From assembly GCA_934307695.1 (NCBI GenBank), contig CAKRCS010000001.1, positions 62,001 through 126,000 on the forward strand: a DNA stretch of 64,000 bases, written 5' to 3'. Source of the DNA: an uncultured Agathobacter sp. Its GTDB lineage: Bacteria > Bacillota > Clostridia > Lachnospirales > Lachnospiraceae. The position numbers and the translations under genes were made by a program. Shown here in pieces: positions 26,697 through 35,740 of this stretch (position 1 is the stretch's first letter; each line of letters begins with the position of its first letter). The notes beneath the pieces were generated by a model. It did no database searches. It saw nothing but the letters and a program-made list of their open reading frames with translations, and was not told the origin of the DNA.

Positions 26697-29417
26697 ATGG
26701 ATTTATCAATTATCTGGCTCTTGAGTGACAAAGAGCAGGACAATCGTGCAACGTTACAAAGCCTGAAGGCAGGACTTTTGGGAGATGAGCAGATAATCCT
26801 CTGCGGAACAAGTGATCAGAAGGAGCTGATCTCGAAAGAGCTTCCAGCGAGTGTGACATTGGATTGGATAGACTGCGCGAAGCTTGAAAACGCATACGAG
26901 CCAATGAAACTGGCAGTCGAAAAAGTAAATCGTGATTATACGACTGCAATTAACGGTGGCGATACTTTCTCAGAGGGCTGGATGGATGAGCTGCGTGAGG
27001 CGGTTGCAGCATATCCGAACGAATCCATCTTCATGATGAAAAAGATCATGCCGGATGGCAAGTCCGGTGCATTTAGCACCCCGAAGCCTTCCCAGAAGCA
27101 GGTGCTTGTTTCCTTAAAGGATAAATATCACATCGTACCGTTTTATTTTGGAGGTACGGTGATAAAGAGCCATTTCTTCGAGAAGCTTCATCTTCATCCG
27201 AAGAAAGGTCTGGAGATGGAACGCGAGTTCATGCTCCGCATCTGCTACCGCAAGATGTCGCTTGTGTATCTGCCGGGGCTTCTGTATAACAGCATTGAGA
27301 CAAGAGAAGGTGATATGACCTTCTACAAGGGAATTTATGAGCCGGCATGGTATGACAGATCCTTCACGGAGTTCTGGATTCCACTGTTTCAGAAAATCAG
27401 GGACGCCGGAAAAGAGATTCCTCTATTCTTACAGTACCAGGCGATGTTTACGGTGATCAGCCGTATCGACAGCAACCTGAATAACCGCAATAAGCATGTG
27501 ATCGAGGAAGGTCATGAGGAGGATTGCATCCGCCTGTTTGGCGAACTGTTCCAGTACATTGACGATCCGGTTCTGTTTAATGCGCATAAATTGAAGGAAT
27601 GCTCCTCCGCAGACTCACTGAAATGGCTGTTTGGCGTATTGAAAAACGGAGAGGGTTATCAGTTTGTCAAGGGCTATCTGAGCGGTGGCATCTATTATGC
27701 CGGCGGGCAGACACTTTTTAATAAGGTAAATACACTCGCTACGAATATATTGTTTATGGATTACCGGGACGGAAAGCTGGAAGTGGATGCCACGATCCAT
27801 CCAATCCTGTATGCAATGGCAGACTCTATTTATGCCCTATTTGATGATAAGAAGTATGAGCTGGAATATACCGGACGCTATTCCATGACGAAGATTTATG
27901 GAATCAGTGTTTACAAGACCCACCCGTTCCACCTTTCCATTCCACTTGAGTGCGTTGCAAACAAAGACTTTGTCAGCCTGAATTTCTGCGCGCAGATCGG
28001 GGAGGAATTTATCCGGACGAAGCTTTCGTATGAATCACATTTCAGCCGTATCAGCAACCGGTTCGGTGCATGCTACTGGTGCTTTGGCGAAAACAGCCAG
28101 TACATGATGACAAAGGAAGAATTCGGACTTCGAATCCGGCTTATGAGCAACCCGAAGAAGGAGCAGAAGCAGCAGGAAAGAAAGCTGCAGAGGGCAATGC
28201 TGCGGCATCACAGCAAGCGTGACCTTATGTTTCTTGCGGTGCGCAAGGCATATTTCTTTGCCAAGCCGTTCATGAAGAAGCGGCCGATATGGATGTATCT
28301 GGACAAGATCTACAAGGGCGGAGATTCCTCTGAGTATCTGTATCGCTATGCGGTGGCAAAGAACGACAATATTTCACATTACTATCTGATCGATAAGCAT
28401 ACGACCGATTATAAGAGATTAAAGGCTGCCGGCTATAAGCCGCTCAAGCGTGGAAGCATCAAGCACCGGCTGGTATTTTTGATGGCGGATATGATGGTGA
28501 TTTCCAATTCCACGGTATTCGCATTCAACAATTACGGACTTCCAAATTCCAGCTATATCCGTGATCTGGTAAACTTCCATGTCTGCTGTGTACAGCATGG
28601 CCTGTCCGTACAGAAGATCGCAGTGGCACAGAACCGTCTGCGTGATAATACAAGACTTTACTTCTGCGCATCCGAGTATGAGATCAAGAACCTTTCCAAG
28701 CCAATCTACGATTATGTGGGCTATGATGCGTTAAAGCTGACCGGTGTGCCGCGTTATGATGGTTTGAAGAATGATGACAAGAAGCAGATCATGATCAGTC
28801 CGACCTGGCGTATGCAGGCCGCGGTTCCGGTTCGTACCAGCGAGGGAGAGCAGCGCGATTACAACCCACTGTTCAAGGAGAGCACCTATTTTAAGGTATT
28901 TAATTCCCTGATCAATAATCCGCGTCTGATCGAAGCAGCCAAGAAGTACGGCTACCGCATCAAGTATGTGCTTCACCCGATCGTAAGCTCGCAGGTGGAG
29001 GACTTTGACAAGAATGATTATGTGGACATCATTCCGGCGGTCGGGGATATGAGCTATGAGAAGATGTTCTGCGAGTCAAGCCTTATGGTAACAGACTTCT
29101 CCGGCATTCAGTTTGACTTTGCCTATATGAGAAAGCCGCTTGTATACCTGCATCACAAGGATATTCCGCAGCATTACGAGGAGGGAACCTTCTTCTACGA
29201 CACAATGGCATTCGGCGAGATCTGCCATGACAATGACGAGCTGATCGATACCCTCTGTGAGTACATGGCAACGGGCTGCAGGATGAAGGACGAGTATGTA
29301 AGACGTGCGGATGATTTCTTCTACTATAACGATCACAATAACTGCGAACGTATCTACAATATTATGATCGATTATCAGAATAAACTGCTTAACAAGGGAA
29401 AAGGAGAGAGCGTATGA
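26697..29417 (+). CDS. TagF-like CDP-alditol glycero/ribitol-phosphotransferase with N-terminal extension
   Basis: The C-terminal half (about 520-900) is a Glyphos_transf domain like TagB/TagF and TarL, which build teichoic acid by adding glycerol- or ribitol-phosphate from CDP donors. The catalytic-type histidines lie in VQHGLSVQK and YVLHPIV, and the donor site in VTDFSGIQFDFAYMRKP. The first 300 residues resemble a degenerate GT2 domain, with NGGDTFSEGWMDE where a DxD would be. A beta-rich middle region (about 350-480) resembles teichoic-acid glycosyltransferase tails. At 906 residues it is far longer than TagF alone (about 750 or less). It probably adds the repeating phospho-alditol chain. 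It overlaps the next gene by four bases. Confidence 0.85.
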   Translation: MDLSIIWLLSDKEQDNRATLQSLKAGLLGDEQIILCGTSDQKELISKELPASVTLDWIDCAKLENAYEPMKLAVEKVNRDYTTAINGGDTFSEGWMDELREAVAAYPNESIFMMKKIMPDGKSGAFSTPKPSQKQVLVSLKDKYHIVPFYFGGTVIKSHFFEKLHLHPKKGLEMEREFMLRICYRKMSLVYLPGLLYNSIETREGDMTFYKGIYEPAWYDRSFTEFWIPLFQKIRDAGKEIPLFLQYQAMFTVISRIDSNLNNRNKHVIEEGHEEDCIRLFGELFQYIDDPVLFNAHKLKECSSADSLKWLFGVLKNGEGYQFVKGYLSGGIYYAGGQTLFNKVNTLATNILFMDYRDGKLEVDATIHPILYAMADSIYALFDDKKYELEYTGRYSMTKIYGISVYKTHPFHLSIPLECVANKDFVSLNFCAQIGEEFIRTKLSYESHFSRISNRFGACYWCFGENSQYMMTKEEFGLRIRLMSNPKKEQKQQERKLQRAMLRHHSKRDLMFLAVRKAYFFAKPFMKKRPIWMYLDKIYKGGDSSEYLYRYAVAKNDNISHYYLIDKHTTDYKRLKAAGYKPLKRGSIKHRLVFLMADMMVISNSTVFAFNNYGLPNSSYIRDLVNFHVCCVQHGLSVQKIAVAQNRLRDNTRLYFCASEYEIKNLSKPIYDYVGYDALKLTGVPRYDGLKNDDKKQIMISPTWRMQAAVPVRTSEGEQRDYNPLFKESTYFKVFNSLINNPRLIEAAKKYGYRIKYVLHPIVSSQVEDFDKNDYVDIIPAVGDMSYEKMFCESSLMVTDFSGIQFDFAYMRKPLVYLHHKDIPQHYEEGTFFYDTMAFGEICHDNDELIDTLCEYMATGCRMKDEYVRRADDFFYYNDHNNCERIYNIMIDYQNKLLNKGKGESV

Positions 29418-31663
29418 AAAAAACAGTAAAAAATGTGTTGTATCTGGTACTTGCGCTTGTGATTTTCGGAACATTTGCCGCAACAAAGGTGCCGGTTAAG
29501 GCGGAGGGCAATGTATTTGTGCTTAACGTGTCAGAGGGCATGGACATCTATAAGGAAATGAAAAATGTCATGGCACAGGCTGCGGGAGTGGCTACCGATG
29601 GCAATCCCTCCACGGTTGTGATCCCGGCTGGAAATTACACACTCAGCACGGTGCTTCGGCTGTACAGCAATGTGACGGTAGATGCGACGGGAGCAACGAT
29701 CACATACAGCAATGCAAACGGTGAAAACCACAACATGCTGATCTCCGGTTACATCGAATACAACAAGTCCGATGCCTGCAAGGGATACAGCGGTCATAAA
29801 AATATCGGAATCAAGGGTGGTACATGGGTATCTCCGAGCAGCAACAAGGCGAGTATGCTAAAGATCATGCACGCCAAGAACGTTGTGATCGACGGAGCAA
29901 CCTTCGTTGGCGGCGGAAGCGCGCATCAGGTTGAGGTTGCCGCGATCGATGGATTAAAGGTAACCAACTGTGTATTTAAGGATTTTACAGGGAAAAAGGG
30001 AGACAAATCGGAAGCACTCCAGTTTGATATCCCTTGCTCCGAAAAGGTCTATGGGGATACCTATCAGGACGGAACTCCGATGAAGAACGTTACCGTTTCC
30101 GGCTGCACATTTTCAAATGTGCCAAGAGGACTTGGAACACATACATTACTTGTCGGCGCATGGCATGAGAACATTGTCATTAAGGACAACAAGTTTGAGA
30201 ATGTAGCGGAAGAATGTATTTCCACAGTAAATTATTATAATTGTGAAATCTATGACAATACGATGAAGAACTGTGGCGCCGGCGTGTTAGTACAGACCTA
30301 TAAGAAAAATCCGGTTTCCGTATATTCAAGCGTAGAAAAGAGCGGAAGCTATAAGGCAGTATCGGTGGATGATATGAAGATATCCATCCATGACAATACG
30401 ATGAATATCAGTTATTCCTCCTCCTGCGATGAGATTCAGGGAATCAACCTGATCGGCGGTATTGTATCCAAGGCAAACTTAAAGGGCGGCGACAAGAAGA
30501 CGATTGCAAAGGGAGATTACCGCGTGAAGGGTGTCACGATCGAGAACAATAAGATTACCACCGCGGGCTTTGGAATCCACATGCAGGGTGCTTGTGATGT
30601 CACGATCAAGGGCAATACGATCACGGGCTCCGGTTACAGCTCCAAGGATAAGAACAAGGATAAGTACGATGGCTGCTTTATCCAGACAGACAGCGAGAAT
30701 GTCAGCGTGCTAAAAAACAGCATCACAGGCGTATCACGCTGCGGCATTTTCGTGATGGAAAATGCGTCTGTTGCAGACATCAAGAATAATACGATCAAGG
30801 ACTGCCCGAAGTATGGCATCGGGTATTACGACAATGCGGGACTTGCCGGAACCATGAGCGGAAATACGATCTCCGGCAAGGTGGAGACCGGAATCTCCGT
30901 ATCAACGGGATGCAGCTTAAATATTGTAAGTGAAAATACCGTTACAAAGACGAAGAACAATGCGATGAACATTTACCTCGACTCAAAGGTTGAGGAAATC
31001 AGCAGCAACACGTTTGACACTCCAAAGAACAACGGTATTATCATCTCCACCAACAGCAGTGTCGGCACGATCAGGGACAATACGATCACAAAGGCAGCAA
31101 GCAACGCGGTCAACGTATATTCCAAATCCAGTGTAGACAGCATCAGCGGCAATACATTTACCAATCCGACGAAAAACGGAGTGATCGTTTCGACGAACAG
31201 CTCAGTTGGCACGATTGAAAAGAACACGATCACATCCCCGAAGGAGGATGGCATCCAGCTGTATTCCAAGAGCAAGGTAACTACGATCTCGGACAATAAG
31301 ATCAGCAAGTCCGCAAAGGATGGTATTTTCCTGACAACCGGATGCAGCGCGGGAAGCATTAAGGGAAATACGATCAGCAACGCAAAGCGTGAGGGTATCC
31401 AGATCTACTCCAGTTGTAAGGTTACGTCCGGAATAACCGGAAATAAGATCAAGAGCTCTGCCAATAATGCGATCAAGGTAACGACCAAGTGCACGATCGG
31501 TAAGATCGAGAGCAATACCATAACGACAGCTGGTTCTAACGGTATTCTGTTGTGCAACGATGCAGTCGTATCAAAGGACGTGAAGAAGAACAAGATCAGT
31601 AAGGTCAAGGGAAACGCGATCAGCGTGACCAGCGGCGCAAAGATCAAAGGAAAACAGCAGTAA
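29414..31663 (+). CDS. Secreted right-handed beta-helix repeat protein (first paralogue)
   Basis: Secreted protein of 749 residues with a signal peptide (about 1-31, cleaved after VKAEG). The rest is a right-handed parallel beta-helix like pectate lyases, epimerases and tailspikes. The N-terminal half has marked signatures: AHQVEVAAIDG near residue 177 and EALQFDIPC near 198. Both recur in the paralogue at 35741 and may mark an active or binding site. From residue 515 the chain is built of regular 24-residue coils. There is no wall anchor or membrane tail. Overlap (ATGA) with the TagF-like gene ties its expression to phosphopolymer synthesis. It could trim, epimerise or bind the surface glycan, but no activity is proven by sequence. 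Confidence 0.8.
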   Translation: MKKTVKNVLYLVLALVIFGTFAATKVPVKAEGNVFVLNVSEGMDIYKEMKNVMAQAAGVATDGNPSTVVIPAGNYTLSTVLRLYSNVTVDATGATITYSNANGENHNMLISGYIEYNKSDACKGYSGHKNIGIKGGTWVSPSSNKASMLKIMHAKNVVIDGATFVGGGSAHQVEVAAIDGLKVTNCVFKDFTGKKGDKSEALQFDIPCSEKVYGDTYQDGTPMKNVTVSGCTFSNVPRGLGTHTLLVGAWHENIVIKDNKFENVAEECISTVNYYNCEIYDNTMKNCGAGVLVQTYKKNPVSVYSSVEKSGSYKAVSVDDMKISIHDNTMNISYSSSCDEIQGINLIGGIVSKANLKGGDKKTIAKGDYRVKGVTIENNKITTAGFGIHMQGACDVTIKGNTITGSGYSSKDKNKDKYDGCFIQTDSENVSVLKNSITGVSRCGIFVMENASVADIKNNTIKDCPKYGIGYYDNAGLAGTMSGNTISGKVETGISVSTGCSLNIVSENTVTKTKNNAMNIYLDSKVEEISSNTFDTPKNNGIIISTNSSVGTIRDNTITKAASNAVNVYSKSSVDSISGNTFTNPTKNGVIVSTNSSVGTIEKNTITSPKEDGIQLYSKSKVTTISDNKISKSAKDGIFLTTGCSAGSIKGNTISNAKREGIQIYSSCKVTSGITGNKIKSSANNAIKVTTKCTIGKIESNTITTAGSNGILLCNDAVVSKDVKKNKISKVKGNAISVTSGAKIKGKQQ
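30956..31660 (+). repeat. 24-residue beta-helix coil repeats with 48-residue alternation
   Basis: About ten units of 72 bases encode N-G-I-x-(I/V)-x-S-x-x-S-x-V-x-x-I-x-x-N-T-I-T type coils (residues 515-749). Odd coils carry YSKS-like turns and even coils STNS-like turns, so the true period is two coils, 144 bases. This points to growth by two-coil duplication. Confidence 0.85.
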
Positions 31664-31682
31664 TTGTGTGATATGGCAAAAG

Positions 31683-31712
31683 AAAGGGTTCGGCAAAAGC
31701 CGAACCCTTTTT
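31683..31712. terminator. Bidirectional terminator between convergent genes
   Basis: AAAGGGTTCGGC at 31683-31694 pairs with GCCGAACCCTTT at 31699-31710 (12 bp, loop AAAA). T follows on the + strand, and a TTTCTTTT stretch follows on the - strand, so it can serve the beta-helix gene and the pyruvyltransferase-like gene. Confidence 0.92.
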
Positions 31713-31738
31713 GTATAGAAAAATAATTATTTTAAAAT

Positions 31739-33190
31739 CTATTTTTTGAAAAGGCGCTTGAGCTTCCGCTTCAACCAGCGGCATGCCCTGCGGAAGAAGG
31801 TACTTTTCAGAGCAGCGATCTCTTTTTTCTGGGTGCTAATTTCTTGCTTCTGGGCAGCAATCTCTTTCTTCTGGGTGCTGACCTGCTTCTTTAACTTCTT
31901 GACCTGGGATTCCAGATGCGCAATCTTAACCTTGCTCTCGGAAGACTTTACTGCAAGTTCATTATACTTCAGGTAGGTTCTGCGGAACTTGCGCTTTAGC
32001 TTCTCATTCGTCTCATTCTCCGATGTGCCGGCAAACAGTGGAAGATTGTCTAACAGCTCATCATACGTATATGGAACCGAGGTGGTATCATCCGGGCGGA
32101 ACACATTCTTAATTCCGTTGAACAAGGTGGTGTATACCGTAAGAAGATAATCCTCATCCTTTTGAACACCCGCATCCATTGCCTGCTCAATCTTGTCCAC
32201 CAGATAAGGAGCACTCAGATCCTCGACCTGGATGACGCGATCCGGGTAATTGATGTTTTCATAGAATCTGCCAACCTTGTTATTCCATTCAAGTCCGATG
32301 GAAGGAATTCCAAGGGAGAACGAAATAATGCTCGGATGAAGCCGGCAGGAGATAACTCCGTCGTAGGAGGAGATCCTTGCAAGCAGAGTCTCCGGAAGAT
32401 TGATGTTGAATACGCACTTTGAGGCATTGATTCCGTAATTCTGGATCAGATAATGGACAAACGCCTCGTCGCCGAAGTGACCGCTGGTGATCAGTTCATA
32501 GTCATAGCCGCGGTTCTCCAGCTCATTCGTAAGATCCTTCCACAGCGCTGCAGCCTGATCCCGGTGAAAATCATATTTGTTATCCTTAAAGCCATTCGCG
32601 CGCAAAACGAAAATTCCAATCTTCTTTTTGCTGTTCTTTTTCTTAGGCATCTTGAAGTTGTCAAAGATCTTGCCGGAAAATACAGCAGGATCTGCAACCT
32701 TTCCGATGACGATATCTTCTCTGGAACGGAACTTCTCCAGCTTGTCATATCCGTCACGGGTGGTAATCTGCTTCACACAGTCAAGATTTAAAGCAGCCTT
32801 AAGGCGCTGGCACTTGGCATTGTCCTCGTCGTAGTGCTCGATTCCGATAGCAGAAAAGATGACTGGCTTGTTATACTTCTGCGCAAGCTCTATCTCAATG
32901 GAAGTCCGCTCGTAAAAGGTCTGATAGGTATAGTTAAAAAGCGGCGCGCCACCGAAAATGATCAGATCAGCTTTCTTTATTGCATTCTCCGCGGTAACAA
33001 GAAGTGCAGGATCTTTTGACGCGATATATTTCTGTGTGATGATAGCTGCTGCACGGCTGCTTATTTTATAGTCGGATGGAGCAATACCAAGATTCTTCAT
33101 CGCTGCATTGACCAGTGCAATATCGGAAGCCTCAATTACCTGATCGCCTACATTGTCCGAATCTCTATTGGTTAGTAAAAGTATTTCCAT
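31739..33190 (-). CDS. Polysaccharide pyruvyl transferase family protein with C-terminal coiled coil
   Basis: The first 380 residues match the PS_pyruv_trans family, with the opening LTNRDSDNVGDQ, the GGAPLF region near residue 98, and CRLHPSIISFSLGIPSIGLEW near 285. This family adds ketal-pyruvate, an acidic group, to glycan sugars from phosphoenolpyruvate; some members are hydrolase-like. Residues 410-470 form a coiled coil with perfect seven-residue repeats (QKKEIAA / QKQEIST), followed by a basic tail RWLKRKLKRLFKK likely to sit on the membrane. It is the second gene of a minus-strand pair, two bases after the GT2. AAGGGAA precedes its start. Confidence 0.82.
   Translation of the reverse strand: MEILLLTNRDSDNVGDQVIEASDIALVNAAMKNLGIAPSDYKISSRAAAIITQKYIASKDPALLVTAENAIKKADLIIFGGAPLFNYTYQTFYERTSIEIELAQKYNKPVIFSAIGIEHYDEDNAKCQRLKAALNLDCVKQITTRDGYDKLEKFRSREDIVIGKVADPAVFSGKIFDNFKMPKKKNSKKKIGIFVLRANGFKDNKYDFHRDQAAALWKDLTNELENRGYDYELITSGHFGDEAFVHYLIQNYGINASKCVFNINLPETLLARISSYDGVISCRLHPSIISFSLGIPSIGLEWNNKVGRFYENINYPDRVIQVEDLSAPYLVDKIEQAMDAGVQKDEDYLLTVYTTLFNGIKNVFRPDDTTSVPYTYDELLDNLPLFAGTSENETNEKLKRKFRRTYLKYNELAVKSSESKVKIAHLESQVKKLKKQVSTQKKEIAAQKQEISTQKKEIAALKSTFFRRACRWLKRKLKRLFKK
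31811..31879 (-). repeat. 21-base heptad repeats in the pyruvyltransferase-like coiled coil
   Basis: Three 21-base units plus a partial fourth (31811, 31832, 31853, 31874) encode QKKEIAA, QKQEIST, QKKEIAA. The copies are close at DNA level, so coil length may change by slippage in whole heptads. Confidence 0.8.
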
Positions 33191-33192
33191 GT

Positions 33193-34533
33193 TTAGTTCC
33201 CTTTCAAAAGATGTTTAATTTTGCGAGGAATCGCGGTAAGTATACAGCCCAACCGATAAGAAGTGGAAAGCTTCAAAGCGGAAATCTCTTTTTTCTTATG
33301 CTCCAATTCCCTTGTAAGATCATTGCAAGTATGAACCTGCGCTGAAATTTTCTCGGATTGTTCTGAAATCTCTCCGGACTGTGCCGAAATTTTCTCGGAC
33401 TGCGCCTTGATAACATCGTTTTGCTGTTTTATTTTTTGTTCTAAGGAGGCAATGAGCAGCTCGTTCTGCTTCTTCGCCTGCCGTAATCGCTTCACCTTTT
33501 TGGTAAGATCCTGATTGCTTCCGTTCTTGGCACTTAACTGACGGTAAGTGAGGTTCGCGAAAAATGCAAGAAAATCCTCTGTTGAGTCCGTCAATAAATG
33601 ATGAAGACACTCGGCGTTAGAATCAGAAAAATAGTAATCCCCATCCTGTTCACTAAGTCCGAGCTTGGAAAGCCCCTCGCCTTGAAGAAACGTCACAGTC
33701 TCGCAAAAGGCATGCCAGTTATTGATATTGTGCAAAAAGTACACAAGCGTATTTAAAATCTTGTTGTCAAAGCTTCGCTTTGGAAAGGCACCATGCGCGA
33801 TCAGACTCTCGCGTGTCGCGATCCAGTTATTGATCGGGACGAGCGGAGACTCGGTCAGATTGCTAAAGAGGCTGTCCGACTGATTGATCCGGTAGTTGAT
33901 CAGCGGCTTGTTTACAAGCGTGATACGCTTAGCTCTTGCGATAGCATTGATGACAAAGAAGATATCGTTGCCATTCTTGGTCGCCTGAAAATCCAGCTGG
34001 ATGGACTCGATATACTCACGGCGGAACATCTTATTCCACGGATGCGCGGTCGTGATGTTTAAGATATAATCCGGAACATCCATAGCGCTGAATGGACGCT
34101 TGCTCGGAACGTACTTCCCGCAGATATATCCAGAGCTTGGCAATGCCTTCTGTAAATCCTCAAAATAGTGGTTGGCAGAGCAGATGCAGATATCGGCGGA
34201 ATCCTCCTCGCACTTGTGGTACATAAGCTCCAATGCCTTTGGATGGAAAAAGTCATCCGAATCCCAGAATACGAGGTACTCGCCCTGTGCGACCGCCTTG
34301 CCTGCATTTCTTGCCACACCGGCATGCTGGTTGGTCTGTGTGAGAACCCGGACACGAGAATCCGCAGCTTCGTATTCTCTTAGGATGGAAAGCGAATCAT
34401 CCGTAGACCCATCATCCACGCAGATCAGTTCAAAGTCACGAAAAGTCTGCACCAGAATGCTGTCGATACACTGACGCAGATTCCTACTTGCATTATATAT
34501 AGGTACAATGACCGAAACTTTATAAATTGACAT
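33193..34533 (-). CDS. Glycosyltransferase family 2 with C-terminal coiled coil and basic tail (first paralogue)
   Basis: The first 230 residues are a GT-A domain: VPIYNASRNLRQC, CVDDGSTDDS near residue 40 and the metal-binding DSDDFF near 93. Next come the signatures CSANHYFEDLQ and TAHPWNKMF. Residues 345-425 are coiled coil, including three perfect heptads of the SEKISAQ type. The end SYRLGCILTAIPRKIKHLL is a basic amphipathic tail seen in many surface-glycan GT2 proteins. It is closely similar to the product of 38168, which lacks the heptad insert. AGAGGA precedes its start and a clear minus-strand promoter lies upstream. Confidence 0.88.
   Translation of the reverse strand: MSIYKVSVIVPIYNASRNLRQCIDSILVQTFRDFELICVDDGSTDDSLSILREYEAADSRVRVLTQTNQHAGVARNAGKAVAQGEYLVFWDSDDFFHPKALELMYHKCEEDSADICICSANHYFEDLQKALPSSGYICGKYVPSKRPFSAMDVPDYILNITTAHPWNKMFRREYIESIQLDFQATKNGNDIFFVINAIARAKRITLVNKPLINYRINQSDSLFSNLTESPLVPINNWIATRESLIAHGAFPKRSFDNKILNTLVYFLHNINNWHAFCETVTFLQGEGLSKLGLSEQDGDYYFSDSNAECLHHLLTDSTEDFLAFFANLTYRQLSAKNGSNQDLTKKVKRLRQAKKQNELLIASLEQKIKQQNDVIKAQSEKISAQSGEISEQSEKISAQVHTCNDLTRELEHKKKEISALKLSTSYRLGCILTAIPRKIKHLLKGN
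33338..33400 (-). repeat. 21-base heptad repeats in the GT2 coiled coil
   Basis: Three 21-base units (33338, 33359, 33380) encode SEKISAQ, SGEISEQ and SEKISAQ. The paralogue at 38168 has no such block. Confidence 0.8.
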
Positions 34534-34568
34534 ATAAATATCCTCTTAGATAATTACTCACTATTCCT

Positions 34569-34597
34569 ATAATACAATAATTTGCAGTTTTTGTCTA
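34569..34597 (-). promoter_or_regulatory. Minus-strand promoter of the coiled-coil GT2 / pyruvyltransferase pair
   Basis: Read on the minus strand: TAGACA (34592-34597), 17 bases, TATTAT (34569-34574) with TG before the -10. The bases after the -10 (AGGAATAGT) closely match those at the promoter of the paralogue (AGAAATAGT). Confidence 0.68.
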
Positions 34598-34632
34598 TGC
34601 CATTCCGTTTTTTGTTGGGAATATTTCAAGGG

Positions 34633-34661
34633 TTGATATGCGGAATGAAATGTATTAAAAT
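34633..34661 (+). promoter_or_regulatory. Promoter of the acyltransferase / second beta-helix unit
   Basis: TTGATA at 34633-34638, a 17-base spacer, TAAAAT at 34656-34661, 28 bases before ATG 34690. It is divergent from the minus-strand promoter 36 bases to its left. Confidence 0.72.
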
Positions 34662-34689
34662 AGGGGCAAATTTTGGAGAGGAAGAGCGT

Positions 34690-35712
34690 ATGAATCAGAC
34701 AGAGCAGAAAATCAGAAATAAAATTACATTGCTGACATTTATTTGCAGCTTACTGGTGATTTGGATACATACCTTTAATTTGGAATTGTATGGAATTGAC
34801 GCAGCATCAACAGGAGTTGGAAGGGCTGCGTATTTTCTGGAGAATTACTGGAAAAATGTGACAAATATCGCAGTTCCGCTTTTCTTTTTTATTTCCGGAT
34901 TTTTGTTCTTCCGGACGTATGATTTTGGCTTTCAGGATACGATCGCAAAGTATAAATCGAGGGTTAAGAGCATCGGCATTCCGTATATATGCTGGTGTAC
35001 GATATATTATCTTTTTTTTGTGGTCATTACCAGCATCCCTGCTGTCAGCCGGTTCCTAAACGGCGCAGAAAAGAGGGAGATATCCGTAATCGCATGGCTT
35101 CGCTGCCTCGGACCGGAAAAATACTATACGCTGTGGTTCTTGCAGAACCTTATCCTGTTTATCGCGCTATGTCCGGTGCTTTATCTTGTGCTGAAAAACC
35201 GGAAAAAAATACCGGTCGGAACGATTGTCTTGCTTGCCGGAATTTTAAATGTATATTTCAAGTGGATCTCTTTGCCGGCTGGACTGATCGAATACGCGGC
35301 AGGTGCGTGGGTAGCAATCAACTACAAAAATATTATTTTCTACTGCAATAAGTATATTTCAATTATTGCGTGGGTTTATATCGCGTATTTGTTCGGAACA
35401 GGCTTCCGCTGGTATGGACTGATCAGTGAATTGCTGCTGTTTGCTGCACTATGGTACGCACTTGATTGCTTTTCTCTTGAAAGAGAGTTCCCATGGTGGA
35501 TGAAGATTACCTTTTTTACCTACGTCGCGCATGATCTGGTACTGGAGGTGCTGGAGAAGCTTTTGTTGATTGCTCTGGGCAGACAACCGATATGGGCGCT
35601 CGCAACGTACATTTTTGTGCCGGTCGTGGTGTTCCTTGTCCTTGTGGTGGCGGCAATGCTGCTTAAGAGGTGTCTGCCTCGGGTGTGGAGTGTGCTTACG
35701 GGTGCCAGATAA
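34690..35712 (+). CDS. Membrane acyltransferase (acyltransferase 3 family)
   Basis: Integral membrane O-acyltransferase of the OatA/WecH-like group, which moves acetyl or other acyl groups onto extracytoplasmic sugars. The 340 residues hold about ten membrane helices. The family's conserved histidine lies in the first helix, LLVIWIHTFNLE, near residue 22. ATG 34690 follows GGAGAGGAAG and is 28 bases past the promoter; longer in-frame starts lie upstream of the promoter elements and are unlikely. It is 28 bases from the second beta-helix gene, so the two are probably one operon. The acceptor may be the glycan handled by the beta-helix protein (inference). Confidence 0.85.
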   Translation: MNQTEQKIRNKITLLTFICSLLVIWIHTFNLELYGIDAASTGVGRAAYFLENYWKNVTNIAVPLFFFISGFLFFRTYDFGFQDTIAKYKSRVKSIGIPYICWCTIYYLFFVVITSIPAVSRFLNGAEKREISVIAWLRCLGPEKYYTLWFLQNLILFIALCPVLYLVLKNRKKIPVGTIVLLAGILNVYFKWISLPAGLIEYAAGAWVAINYKNIIFYCNKYISIIAWVYIAYLFGTGFRWYGLISELLLFAALWYALDCFSLEREFPWWMKITFFTYVAHDLVLEVLEKLLLIALGRQPIWALATYIFVPVVVFLVLVVAAMLLKRCLPRVWSVLTGAR

Positions 35713-35740
35713 GATCGTTAGAAATGAGGAAGTGTAACAA

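Noticed and set aside
30956..31660. Regular repeats that could suggest a CRISPR array
   Set aside because: The period is 72 bases, in frame, with diverged units coding for beta-helix coils. There are no identical repeats with unique spacers.
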